From JACPLA01 sp964602055 (lineage in GTDB: Bacteria > Bacteroidota > Ignavibacteria > UBA10030), in the NCBI GenBank assembly GCA_964602055.1, contig CAZRPU010000004.1:25031-89030 (forward strand): a stretch of DNA of 64,000 bases. Reading direction: 5' to 3'. This document shows, one piece after another, positions 52,148-61,600 of this stretch (within the stretch, counting starts at the first letter, position 1; every line of letters begins with the position of its first letter). Below the pieces are notes generated by a model, which worked only from the letters and a program-made list of their open reading frames with translations, made no database searches and was not told where the DNA came from. The position numbers and the translations under genes were made by a program.

Positions 52148-54003
52148 AAGATATCCCCCCGGAGAATGCGGATGCGGGTTCGCGCGGTATTTCCATAGAG
52201 TGAACGCGGAAATTTCGCCAGGAGCTGTTCATAGGCCTCGATGGCTTTCCCTTTGTCACGCAGGGTCATTTCATATGTTTCTCCGATTCGGAACAGGGCC
52301 CGATCGCGAAGAATGCTCAAGGGCATTTCCACGACATTCTGAAATATCTGCAAGGCCTCGCCCGGCCTCTTCAGCAGCAGCTGCACTTCTGCAGTCTTCA
52401 TCATCGCGTCGTCTGTCAGCAGAGCCCGCGGATAGCGTTTGATGCATTCTTCGAATTGAACGAGCGCTTCAGAGTATTTTCTCTGTCTCATCAGAAGATC
52501 TGCTTTTGCAAAAGCCGTCAGGGCGGCAGGGTCGACTGCCTTGTTTTCCCGAATGAAGTAGAGAAACTGGAGTGCGTTATTGGCAAGATTATTCGCATTG
52601 TTGCGCGAAAATGTCTGCAGTTTCGTTTCCGCGGAATCATACCGGCCCTGGAAATAATCGAGCTCCGCAAGGGCTACAAGAGCATGATCGACGATGTCGG
52701 CGTTTTGAGATCCGAGAAGCTTTGCATATTCCAGCTCTGCTTGTGGGAGGTTGTTCTTTGCGGTCAGTACCTGCCCGATGCGCAGGGACGCCTCTGCAGC
52801 CAAGGGGTGCGATGGATGGGTGGTACGAACGTTCATGAAGGCAGTCAGTGCTCCGTCGAGGTCGAATAAATACTCGAGCTTGACGACTCCCAAACGGAAA
52901 AACGCCTGAGCCGCAAATTCTGATCGGGGGAAATCCTGCAGAAGAGCCTCATAAAGCCGCAGAACCCCACCAAACTCCTGTGGAGCCTCGGACACCGGCC
53001 ACTCGCCAACGCCGCGTACGCCCGGCCGCAGGGTATCGGTCGAAGCAACGATTTCTTCCAATGCTCTTGCATATCCGAAGCGTGCGTACGGACGCTTCGG
53101 ACTCGAAGGATATTGGTCCAGCACCTCTTTGTAGGCACGGACAGCTGTCGCATATGCCTGCTCCTGAGCTGCCTGACGGGCGAAATCGAAGAGCGCAGAT
53201 CCTTCCGCTTTTGTGAGGCGGTCAATAATGCGGTACTCTTCGAGAGCGGCGTCGTAGTTCTTTCCTTCCATGGAAAGCCATGCGGAAAGCTGGCGCATCG
53301 GCACATTTTCCTTTCTACGCGTGATCTCATCCTTCACAACCCGTTGCGCCACTTTCAGAGCCTCAGGTCGATTCACCATGCCCGACATCCGGGCCTGGAT
53401 GGAAGAAAGCTGGTCCGGGTGCAACTCAAGCATGGCAACATATTCCCGGATCGCCTCCTCATACTGCTGGAACGCTGTGTACAGCGTTGCCAGATCCTCG
53501 GCAAACTGGTCGCGGTTCCCCGTCGCTTTCCTGGCCTCCAGAAAAACCTGAATGGCCCTGTCATAGAGGCGGAATTCCATCAATTGCGAAGCCACAATGC
53601 GGTACATCATCGGATTTTTCGGATCGGTGTTGATCACGCTCCGCCAGGCAGAATCTGCCTTTCGCTCGTCCTGTTTCAGGTAGTACGCACCTCCCAGTTC
53701 AGCCAGCAGCCCGGGATTTTTTTCGTTCGAAAGACGGTAGAGGATGAGATCAATCGCCTTGTCATACAGTTTGAGTTGGAGATATCCTCTGCGCAACCCG
53801 TCAAAGTAGATAAGGTTTCTGGGAGCGCCCTGAAAAAGCGATTCATAGAGTGGAACAGCTTTTTCCCAATCGCCGCTTTGCTCGTAACTTTGCGCCAGCC
53901 GCAGCTTCATCGTTGCATCCTGAACCTGTCCCTGGCCGCGGAGGATACCCGCGCAGGTAAGAACAAATGCTGCAACAATCCAGGATATACGATTTCGTAC
54001 CAT
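52144..54003 (-). CDS. Tetratricopeptide-repeat exported protein
   Basis: About 619 residues from ATG 54003, with a signal peptide (MVRNRISWIVAAFVLTCAGIL); ATG 54021 six codons earlier is possible, and neither has a ribosome binding site. The rest is TPR repeats from end to end (AQSYEQSGDWEKAVPLYESL, LYDKAIDLILYRL, FRLYDRAIQVFLEA, FPRSEFAAQAFFRLG, RKYSEALVQFEECIKRYP). It is probably a periplasmic scaffold, similar in style to BamD/YbgF-type proteins. It overlaps the secreted-protein gene downstream and lies 42 bases from the GT-C/TPR gene upstream. Confidence 0.85.
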   Translation of the reverse strand: MVRNRISWIVAAFVLTCAGILRGQGQVQDATMKLRLAQSYEQSGDWEKAVPLYESLFQGAPRNLIYFDGLRRGYLQLKLYDKAIDLILYRLSNEKNPGLLAELGGAYYLKQDERKADSAWRSVINTDPKNPMMYRIVASQLMEFRLYDRAIQVFLEARKATGNRDQFAEDLATLYTAFQQYEEAIREYVAMLELHPDQLSSIQARMSGMVNRPEALKVAQRVVKDEITRRKENVPMRQLSAWLSMEGKNYDAALEEYRIIDRLTKAEGSALFDFARQAAQEQAYATAVRAYKEVLDQYPSSPKRPYARFGYARALEEIVASTDTLRPGVRGVGEWPVSEAPQEFGGVLRLYEALLQDFPRSEFAAQAFFRLGVVKLEYLFDLDGALTAFMNVRTTHPSHPLAAEASLRIGQVLTAKNNLPQAELEYAKLLGSQNADIVDHALVALAELDYFQGRYDSAETKLQTFSRNNANNLANNALQFLYFIRENKAVDPAALTAFAKADLLMRQRKYSEALVQFEECIKRYPRALLTDDAMMKTAEVQLLLKRPGEALQIFQNVVEMPLSILRDRALFRIGETYEMTLRDKGKAIEAYEQLLAKFPRSLYGNTARTRIRILRGDIL

Positions 54004-54045
54004 AAGAGTGAAAACGATCATCGATGGCGGGAGGGTTCCCGCGTG

Positions 54046-55980
54046 TTATCGCTGAACAGACTCCATTCCTTTGTTGAACCTGTCGTAATACATTCGCGCC
54101 CTTGCGGTGTCACCCTGCTGCTCCCAAATCTGCGCCAGCTGTTGCAGAGCAGCAAACATGTTGGGATTCATTTTCACGAGCGATTCGAGCCGTGCAATGC
54201 CTTCTTTGACATTCCCCCGGCGAAGAGGGACCTGCGCAAGCGCAAAATATGCACTCCAGTATTCAGGATTCAGTTGAAGGGCTTTTCGCAGTTCTTCTTC
54301 GGACCGGTCATACTGGTTCACCATCATCAGCGCCCAGCCAAAATGATGGTGCGCTCTCGAAGAATTGGAATCCGCCTGGACGGCATTTTCCACATACGGG
54401 CCGCCCTGCTGAACATTCCCTTGTGCGAGATACCGCCAGCCGATATCCGTCAGCCAATTGACCCTCTGGGATGTGATGTGGACCCGCCCGGGATCATATG
54501 GGAACACTTCCATGATCTCCGGCTTCTGTTCGTCGGTCTGAAAAAGCGCATTGACATTTACCACCTCGAACCAGTTTCTGAGAACTGCAAGGTGTGTCAC
54601 CTTCTGTTGAACGAGAGACTCTCTGAGCTTGTCGAGGTTTCCTATGTTCTGAATCATCTCCGGGGAAATGAGACCGACCATATCGACAATTCGTTTCCCC
54701 GAATAGAATGCTATAGCGCCTACATCGTGCGTCGCGATCACCGCGCTTTCCGGAAGCCGATCCCGCATCCAGAGGGCGGTGCGCACCTGTCGATCGGTGA
54801 TATAGCGGCAGTAATCCTGATACAATTCGCGACTCTTCCATGAGCCGTAGGCATTCAGCAACACCAGAAGAGCCAGTATCAATCGCACGACGTAAACCTG
54901 GGAAGCTTGTTTCGCGAGAAAACTCACTCTCGGACCGAGAAACTCCTTGAGCACCGCCACTCCGTGCACCCCCAGAAGTATGACAAACGGCAGGAGGGGC
55001 ATCAGATATCTTCCGTTTTGATACAGGTACGGAAGCTTCATCCAGTAGGCACCAAAGAGCCCGGCGCTGAACAGCAGTGGAACAAGGAACACCGATGTTC
55101 TTCTTCTGAAAACGTTCGTTACCACGGAAAGAATGCCGATTCCCACAAACACCGCAAGAACCGCTTGAAGATCGCCGGAGAGAAAGGCGAAGACTTGCTG
55201 TGGAAATCCTTCGTTCCCTGCTGAGTAGTACTTGATCTTTGCTGCATAGGTGTTCGGAAGGATCGTTCCCGAAAGAAGAAAATTGAACCCGACATAGAAC
55301 GTTGAGAACAAGAGCATAATACCCGCTACCCATCGCCATGAAGCAATCCGGTTCTCCGAATTCTTCTCCTTGTTGCCCCGCACGGCGAAGCCATTGTAGA
55401 ACTCGTTGGCCGCGATGGCTCCGAACAGTATCACGGCTTCGGGCCTGGCCCACAAAAGCAGACCGCCGGCGACTCCCAACGCAATCGGGCGTTGAGCGGA
55501 GTAGTAGTAAACGGCAGCCAGGACAAGCGCAATGAACATGGTGGTTTCCATCCCTGAAAGCGCTATCCATTGCAGCCGCGGTTCCAGCAGAAAAAGGAGT
55601 GTTGCGGCCGCCGCTGCCCACATGCTGTCCGTGAAGAATCGTTCGGAAAGCCGGAAGAAAAAGAAACCTCCTACAAGAAGAAAGGCCACTCCCAGGACAT
55701 AGCTCAGGATCATTTCATTTCCGGTCGCGAAGAATCCCGCTGCGAGCAAAAGAGTATACAGTGGAGATGTTGAGCCCGATGTAATCATTTCATTTTTGTA
55801 ATACGAAAAGCTTCCGTAGTCATGCAGGTTCTTCGCAAACTGCAGATGAATCCATGGATCATCCAGCGGAAAGCCAAACCCACCGTTCGTGTAGTAGGAA
55901 AAGGAGGCCGTGAGGACGGACATGAGAAGCCCCGTGAGAAGCAGGGCGGTCAAGATGACATGTTTTGGTTGGAGCGTCAT
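54046..55980 (-). CDS. GT-C-type membrane glycosyltransferase fused to TPR repeats
   Basis: 644 residues from ATG 55980 (AGGA upstream). About ten membrane segments cover residues 10-400. The first outside loop holds FPLDDPWIHLQFAKNL, with the Asp pair expected for GT-C enzymes that use lipid-linked sugars (as in PMT/ArnT-like proteins). After a soluble region (about 410-510) the last 130 residues are TPR repeats (NSSRAHHHFGWALMM, NPEYWSAYFALAQVPL, NPNMFAALQQLAQIW). Its start overlaps the stop of the GT87 gene. It may glycosylate exported proteins or envelope lipids; the acceptor is unknown. Confidence 0.83.
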   Translation of the reverse strand: MTLQPKHVILTALLLTGLLMSVLTASFSYYTNGGFGFPLDDPWIHLQFAKNLHDYGSFSYYKNEMITSGSTSPLYTLLLAAGFFATGNEMILSYVLGVAFLLVGGFFFFRLSERFFTDSMWAAAAATLLFLLEPRLQWIALSGMETTMFIALVLAAVYYYSAQRPIALGVAGGLLLWARPEAVILFGAIAANEFYNGFAVRGNKEKNSENRIASWRWVAGIMLLFSTFYVGFNFLLSGTILPNTYAAKIKYYSAGNEGFPQQVFAFLSGDLQAVLAVFVGIGILSVVTNVFRRRTSVFLVPLLFSAGLFGAYWMKLPYLYQNGRYLMPLLPFVILLGVHGVAVLKEFLGPRVSFLAKQASQVYVVRLILALLVLLNAYGSWKSRELYQDYCRYITDRQVRTALWMRDRLPESAVIATHDVGAIAFYSGKRIVDMVGLISPEMIQNIGNLDKLRESLVQQKVTHLAVLRNWFEVVNVNALFQTDEQKPEIMEVFPYDPGRVHITSQRVNWLTDIGWRYLAQGNVQQGGPYVENAVQADSNSSRAHHHFGWALMMVNQYDRSEEELRKALQLNPEYWSAYFALAQVPLRRGNVKEGIARLESLVKMNPNMFAALQQLAQIWEQQGDTARARMYYDRFNKGMESVQR

Positions 55981-57278
55981 GAGATTCCTGTGAGGGGTGA
56001 ACGTACGCTCCGTGCCTTTTGCCACAATTCCACGGCAAGAGCGCTGAAGAGCATCAGTACTGCTAGAGGCTTGGGCGCATGAAACAGAAGACTCTCCCAG
56101 GTCTTCCAGGGGAGTTCGGGATCGAATAACACCGGAGCAACATCAATGAAGAAAAATACCGTGGGAAGGGCAATAACGGCAAACGATGTCCAGAAAAGCT
56201 TCGTCGGAATCCTGAGAAGCCCGAGTGTCATCTGCTGGTAGAGGAGCACAAAGACCGGCATGAGCATCACGTACTGATGTTCCCAAACGTGCTTGTAAAA
56301 GAGAAAATACGAGAGGAGCCAGAGCAGAAAAAGCCCCGTAATCGAATCTCTCGGTGCTTTGACGGTAACGACAACTGCCAGGCCGATCACGAGAAGTGTC
56401 CAGATCCCGATGGGCAGGAACAGGAGGTCATTCATGTGGTCGACTCTCGGGGCGAACTCCTGCGCAAAATCCGTCCACAGGCCGCTTGAGCGGATGACCA
56501 GGATCCCGATAAGCGCCGCGAATCCTTGATTGCCAAAGAGGGTCGGCGCTGTAAGGCCCCGGCTGACGTTATGGAGAAAGCTTTCGGCGGAACCCGGCAT
56601 GAAGAGAAAATAGGGAAGCGCAGCGCCAGCCGCGACCGCTCCCCAGATGATTACGGCTTTCCCTCGCCCCATTTTGAGGAGAACGGGCGCGAACAAGGCT
56701 GAATTCGATTTTGTCATGAGAGAAAAAGTCCAGAACAGGTCGCCATTCCGGGTTTGTTTCTTCGTCCATGCGATCAGTGTCCAAAACACGAGGCTTGCCA
56801 TGAGAAAGGAAAATTGTCCCATGTAGAGTTCCAGATAGTACGGGCTGAACAGAAGCCAGAGACTCATAGCTATCGCTGCACTGCGTTGATCGGAAAAGAG
56901 GCTCTTCGTCAGAAACAGATTAATGACAAGAAGCACTTCCAGAATCAGCACCCAGAGAATATATGCGACATCGGGTGGAACGGTGGTAGAAAGAATTCCG
57001 ATCGTCAACGCGACAAATGGATGATACCGGTAAGGATTGTAATACGGAACAATTTGTTGAGCGGGTTCAAGAGAATAAATGCTGATGCCGTCGGTCAGAT
57101 TGCGGCCCGATTGGACGACAGAGAAGAAATCCACTCCCTGCCCGGAGCGGTGCATAGCGTCATCGAACAAAGGATTCAGGTAACCGAAGCGGAGCGAAAC
57201 GAGCATGCTGGCATGGATCAGCATCCCGGCGAGGAGCATGGCCGTGCCCGATGTAATGCCTCGTCGAAGGATTGTCAT
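55977..57278 (-). CDS. GT87/DUF2029-type membrane mannosyltransferase-like protein
   Basis: 433 residues from ATG 57278 and about ten membrane segments. GVDFFSVVQSGRNL with the Asp after the first membrane segment, and YNPYRYHPFVALTIG, are typical of the GT87 (PimE-like, DUF2029) family, which use polyprenyl-phosphate sugars outside the inner membrane. It overlaps both neighbours by four bases (methyltransferase before, GT-C/TPR after), so the three are made together. Substrate unknown. Confidence 0.85.
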   Translation of the reverse strand: MTILRRGITSGTAMLLAGMLIHASMLVSLRFGYLNPLFDDAMHRSGQGVDFFSVVQSGRNLTDGISIYSLEPAQQIVPYYNPYRYHPFVALTIGILSTTVPPDVAYILWVLILEVLLVINLFLTKSLFSDQRSAAIAMSLWLLFSPYYLELYMGQFSFLMASLVFWTLIAWTKKQTRNGDLFWTFSLMTKSNSALFAPVLLKMGRGKAVIIWGAVAAGAALPYFLFMPGSAESFLHNVSRGLTAPTLFGNQGFAALIGILVIRSSGLWTDFAQEFAPRVDHMNDLLFLPIGIWTLLVIGLAVVVTVKAPRDSITGLFLLWLLSYFLFYKHVWEHQYVMLMPVFVLLYQQMTLGLLRIPTKLFWTSFAVIALPTVFFFIDVAPVLFDPELPWKTWESLLFHAPKPLAVLMLFSALAVELWQKARSVRSPLTGIS

Positions 57279-57943
57279 GAAGCCGCGGCCCGAATCCGGG
57301 TGAAAACTATGACGTTCCACGCCAGGGTGGGTTTCTCGTAGACGATGCGGAAACCCTCACGGGCAATTTTTTGCCGCATGAGGTCCCAGTCATGCCAAAA
57401 AGGACGGAAAGGAGAGCGGAAGAGCTTGAAAACGGCAATTTGCAGTTTGAACATGCTTCTGATGAGAATATTGTTTCTTGGATGCGTAAGGCCGTAGATC
57501 TGCCTTGTCTTGTGCAGAGATTTGAGCAGAAGCTCGTCGAGATCGCCATAACAACAAACCACTTTATCGAGAATGGTGATGTCGGTGTCCGTCACCGAGT
57601 CGGCCAGTTCGACAAAATCGCCCTGCCGGTAAGAAACCTTGTCCTGGAAGCCCAGCCCGGAAGAGAGCTCTTGCGCCTTTTCAATCATCCCCTCGGCAGC
57701 ATCGATCCCTGTCGCCCAGGCTGCTCCTTCTTGAAGCAATGTCATATGGACGGCCCCAACACCGCACCCGATATCTAGAATGAGCTTATCCCGGACCGGC
57801 TCCTGTCTGATCCCGTCAAGAAGCAGGCGTTGCACCTTTTCAAGCCCTTTCTTCTGGAAGCGCCTTGCGTATTTCTTCGACCATTTGGAGAAGAAGACGC
57901 CTGTTCCTCCGCATCGATCGGGAGTGCAGCAATTCATGCTCAT
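57275..57943 (-). CDS. Class I SAM-dependent methyltransferase with Cys-rich N-terminus
   Basis: 222 residues. The SAM motif is LDIGCGVGAVH (about residues 55-65), followed by ATGIDAAEGMI. The first residues MSMNCCTPDRCGG hold three Cys (5, 6, 11) that may bind metal. The target cannot be read: relatives of this shape methylate small molecules, including tetrapyrroles and quinones. It sits in the glycosyltransferase unit, overlapping the GNAT gene before and the GT87 gene after, so a lipid or sugar carrier is possible. Confidence 0.82.
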   Translation of the reverse strand: MSMNCCTPDRCGGTGVFFSKWSKKYARRFQKKGLEKVQRLLLDGIRQEPVRDKLILDIGCGVGAVHMTLLQEGAAWATGIDAAEGMIEKAQELSSGLGFQDKVSYRQGDFVELADSVTDTDITILDKVVCCYGDLDELLLKSLHKTRQIYGLTHPRNNILIRSMFKLQIAVFKLFRSPFRPFWHDWDLMRQKIAREGFRIVYEKPTLAWNVIVFTRIRAAAS

Positions 57944-58428
57944 TTGGTGTGAGGCGATGGAGTGCCGAGGACGAAATCGATCTCGAAAAGCTCGTACGGT
58001 GTTTTGTTCATTCCGACACGTTCATATGTTTGTTTTGCGCGGATATTCTCTTTTTCCACGTAAAGCCTCAGTCCGCAGACGTCGCTCCGCATTTTTGCCG
58101 CCTCCCGAATGAAGCGAAAAAGGGCCTTGAAAACGCCTTTTCCGCGATATTCTTCGAGCACATAGACGCTTTGAATCCACCAGAAGGTTCCATTGCGCCA
58201 GTCACTCCATTCGTAGGTCACAAGCATTTGTCCAGCGACGATTCCGTCAACTTCCGCTACAAAGTACGCTCCTTTGCCGCTGTCGGCGAGAACGGCTTCA
58301 ACGCCCGGGCGAAGACGGGAATGATCGAGGACGCGATGCTCGGTTTCCTGGGCCATGAGCGCGTTGAACTTTGCAATAAGAGGGCCGTCCGCAGTGATGG
58401 CAGGACGAACGACAACAGAAGATGGCAT
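57940..58428 (-). CDS. GNAT-family N-acetyltransferase
   Basis: 162 residues with a full GNAT fold: VRPAITADGPLIAKFN, VAEVDGIVAGQMLVTYEWSD, SVYVLEEYRGKGVFKALFRF (acetyl-CoA loop RGKG), and LYVEKENIRAKQTYERVGM. The acceptor is unknown. It is the first gene of the six-gene minus-strand unit. Its ATG lies five bases after a good -10 box, and there is no ribosome binding site, so it is probably translated from a leaderless message. Confidence 0.85.
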   Translation of the reverse strand: MPSSVVVRPAITADGPLIAKFNALMAQETEHRVLDHSRLRPGVEAVLADSGKGAYFVAEVDGIVAGQMLVTYEWSDWRNGTFWWIQSVYVLEEYRGKGVFKALFRFIREAAKMRSDVCGLRLYVEKENIRAKQTYERVGMNKTPYELFEIDFVLGTPSPHTK

Positions 58429-58433
58429 GGCGA

Positions 58434-58462
58434 AATATAGAGCTTCCTCCCGGCAGAAGCAA
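58434..58462 (-). promoter_or_regulatory. Promoter of the six-gene glycosyltransferase unit
   Basis: Minus strand: TTGCTT (58462-58457), 17 bases, TATATT (58439-58434), then TCGCC and the ATG of the GNAT gene. The predicted transcription start falls on or next to the start codon. Confidence 0.5.
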
Positions 58463-58541
58463 CGAAGGACACCGCGTCTTTTCGTTGCGATAAGTGTCTG
58501 TCCTGTTTTTGAAGAGACATGAAACCGTGACTCTGATCCGA

Positions 58542-58570
58542 TTGCACTTCAATCACGTTTTTCCTATACT
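58542..58570 (+). promoter_or_regulatory. Promoter of the alpha-2-macroglobulin gene
   Basis: TTGCAC (58542-58547), 17 bases ending T5CC, TATACT (58565-58570). Predicted leader about 44 bases. The stretch 58550-58574 is nearly the same as that before purN. Confidence 0.58.
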
Positions 58571-58620
58571 CCCTCACCTCACGTTCCCTCCGATGCTGCA
58601 AGCACATGTGTGGAGTCCCT

Positions 58621-61600
58621 ATGAACAAACTCAGTGTTGTCTTCCTGACCTGTTTCATCTTGTCTCTCTCACCGGGCCAGCAGGATGTGAAAGTGGTTGT
58701 AACATCTCCCCAAGGCCAGACAACCACCATCGACCAATCGCAACAGATCTTTGCAACGTTCAATCAGCCGATGGTTCCCTTGCGTGATGTGCCTGAAGAC
58801 CAATCCGCCGGTCCGCTTCAAATTGATCCTCCCGTTGCCGGCAAATACCGCTGGCTCGGGACTACAACAATTGCTTTCCTCCCTTCGCGTCCGCTTCCCC
58901 ATGCGACGGCATACACCGTCACCGTGCCCGCGGGGGTGAAATCCGTTTCGGGACAATCACTGGCCGCCCCTGTGAGGTGGCGCTTTGAAACGCCCAGACC
59001 GCGCGTTTCCTCGACACGCCCCTATCAAGGCCAGCAATTTGTCGAGCTCGATCATTCGATACTGATAACATTCAACCAAACGGTTGACCCTGCCGCCGCA
59101 AGCACGTTTATTTCGCTCGAAGAACGCAACGGCACGCGTGTCACCTATCCCGGGTATAAGGCATCCCGCCCGACCGGCCCGAATGTCCGGAACGCTGAAC
59201 AAAGTGTCTTACTGTCTCCGGTAACGAAGTTTCAAAAGGGTTCAACGGTAATCGTGCGCCTCAAGGCGGGACTTCCCGGCACTGAGGGGTCGCTTGGGAT
59301 GCAGGGGGACTATCTCCTCTCGTTTTCCACCTATAACGAATTCATATGCAAGGGCGTCACCAATCCGCCAAGTTTCGAGCCGCGCAACGCTCTCCAGATT
59401 GTCTTCTCCAATCCTGTGTCCCAGCGTGAAGTGGCCCGACACATTGTTTTTGATCCTCCCGTTCCGGTCAACGTCGAGTCGTACTACGATTATAACGAAT
59501 CCGTCATCTATTTTTCGCTTCCTTTGAAAGCTGAGCAAGAATACACCATGACGATCCTGGAGGGGCTCAAGGATATGTTCGGCAACGAACTTTCGGGGAA
59601 GAGGACATTCTCTTTCAAGAGCGGCTCGTTTCGCCCTTCGGTTCACATGGTCACCGGACAAGGGATTCTTGAGGCGTACGAATCCCACAAGTATCCTGTG
59701 AGTTTTGTGAATGTCGATTCCGTGACGCTGCAGCTCGCACGCATTAATCCCGACAAAATTGTCGATGTAATGCGGAAACTCGATTACTCTTATTATCAGC
59801 AGCTCGCGTGGGAGCAGGCAATTCTGGAATGGGTGACCACCGTCGGCGAAGATCCGAAACTCTTCAACATTTCCCGCGTCTGGAAGCCCTCGATCCGCCG
59901 GAACGAACCGACAATTCGCCCCGTCGATCTCGATGAGGTCCTGGGGGATGCGAAAACGGGGATCGTACTCCTTCAGGTGCAGAACAACTTCTTCCCGAAT
60001 GAGTATCGCAGATTTCTCAAATCGCTCATTCAAGTCACTCATCTCGGCATCACGGCAAAGTTTTCACCTAACGACAACCTTATTTGGGTCACCACCTTGA
60101 AAGATGCTAAACCCGTTGGAGGAGCACGCGTAGAGTTGAGAAACGACAGCAATGCGGTTCTTTGGACGGGTGTGACGGACCGCGAGGGTTTTGCCAAGAC
60201 TCCGGGTTGGGGAAAGCTCGGATTAAAGAAAAAAACTTCCAGGGACGAAGAAGAATATTACTCTTATTACGGCCGTCAGCCCCGCATCTGGGTCGTTGTG
60301 AGACACAACGACGATGTGGCTTTCTCGAGCTCAGACTGGAATGACGGTATCGAGCCCTACACCTTCAATGTTTCGTACGAATGGAACCCCAAATTTGAAC
60401 CTCTGGAGGGGTCAATCTTTACCGACCGCGGCTTGTACAAGGCAGGAGAACAGGTAGACTTGAAAGCAATTCTCCGCATTCGGCGTGACGGAAGCTGGAG
60501 GATTCCTCCCGCCGATATTCCCCTGAAAGTCACTGTCCGGAATTCACGCAACGAAGAACTCTTTACCTCTGAGCCTCGCATTTCGCCCTTTGGGAGTTTC
60601 GCATTTTCTCTTCCGCTCAAACCAGATGCCCCGCTCGGCTATTATTCGGTGTTGCTGCAGGCAAAGGAAACGCTGAATGGGAAGGAACAATGGGTGAGAG
60701 TCACATCCGGATCATTCCGGGTTGAAGCCTTTCGAGCCGCAGAGTTCGACGTAACCGTCCGCATGGGCAGAGACCAGTATACAATCGGCGATGAAGTTTC
60801 GGGAACCGTTTCCGGACGGTATCTTTTCGGCGGGGCCATGAGCGGCGAATCGGTCAGTTGGAGGCTCACCGCAAGCCCCGCTTCCTGGAGCCCCCGGGGG
60901 CATGACGGCTTTTATTTTGGACGACTGGGCTTCCTCTCGCGCTACAGCTATGGCTCAACGAACCTGAGATCGGGAGAGGACACTCTGGACGCCCAAGGAC
61001 TCGCTGTGGTCAAGGGAACTCTCGCTGTGGGAGAACTCCGCGGTCCACAGTACCTCCAGCTCGAAGGAGATGTTCTTTCCCGATCCCGCCAGGTTCTTTC
61101 CGGACGATCTTCGGTTCTTGTGCATGGCGGAGAATTTTATATCGGCCTTGGCCCATCAAAAACATTCGTGAGCCGTGATTCGCTCTTCTCCTACAAGCTG
61201 CTGACCGTTCTTCCTGATGGAGCGCCTGTCGGCGGACAAGCGATTTCTGTCCGAATCGTTCAAAGGACATGGCGTTCCGTGCGCGTCGCTGAAACCGGAG
61301 GCCGTTATCGATGGGAATCAAGCCAGGTTGATTCGGTGGTGGAACAGTCCACGGTCCAGTCACAGTCGACTCCTGTAGAGCGGACATTCAAACCAAAGGA
61401 AGCGGGATTCTATTATATCGCAGCAACGGGAAAGGACCGGCGGGGAAACGAGATCGCCGCAGAAACTTATTTTTACGTAAGTGGGAGTGATTATGTGGCA
61501 TGGGAAAGGAGCGATGATGATCGGATCGAGTTGGTCGCCAGCAAAACGGATTATGCTCCGGGTGAAACGGCAAGTATCATTGTCAAATCACCGTATGAAC

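Noticed and set aside
53113..54843. A 576-codon open frame on the + strand opposite the TPR and GT-C genes
   Set aside because: It runs antisense across two clear genes, has no recognisable motif and has an improbable composition rich in Arg, His and Cys. It is the mirror of biased codon use.
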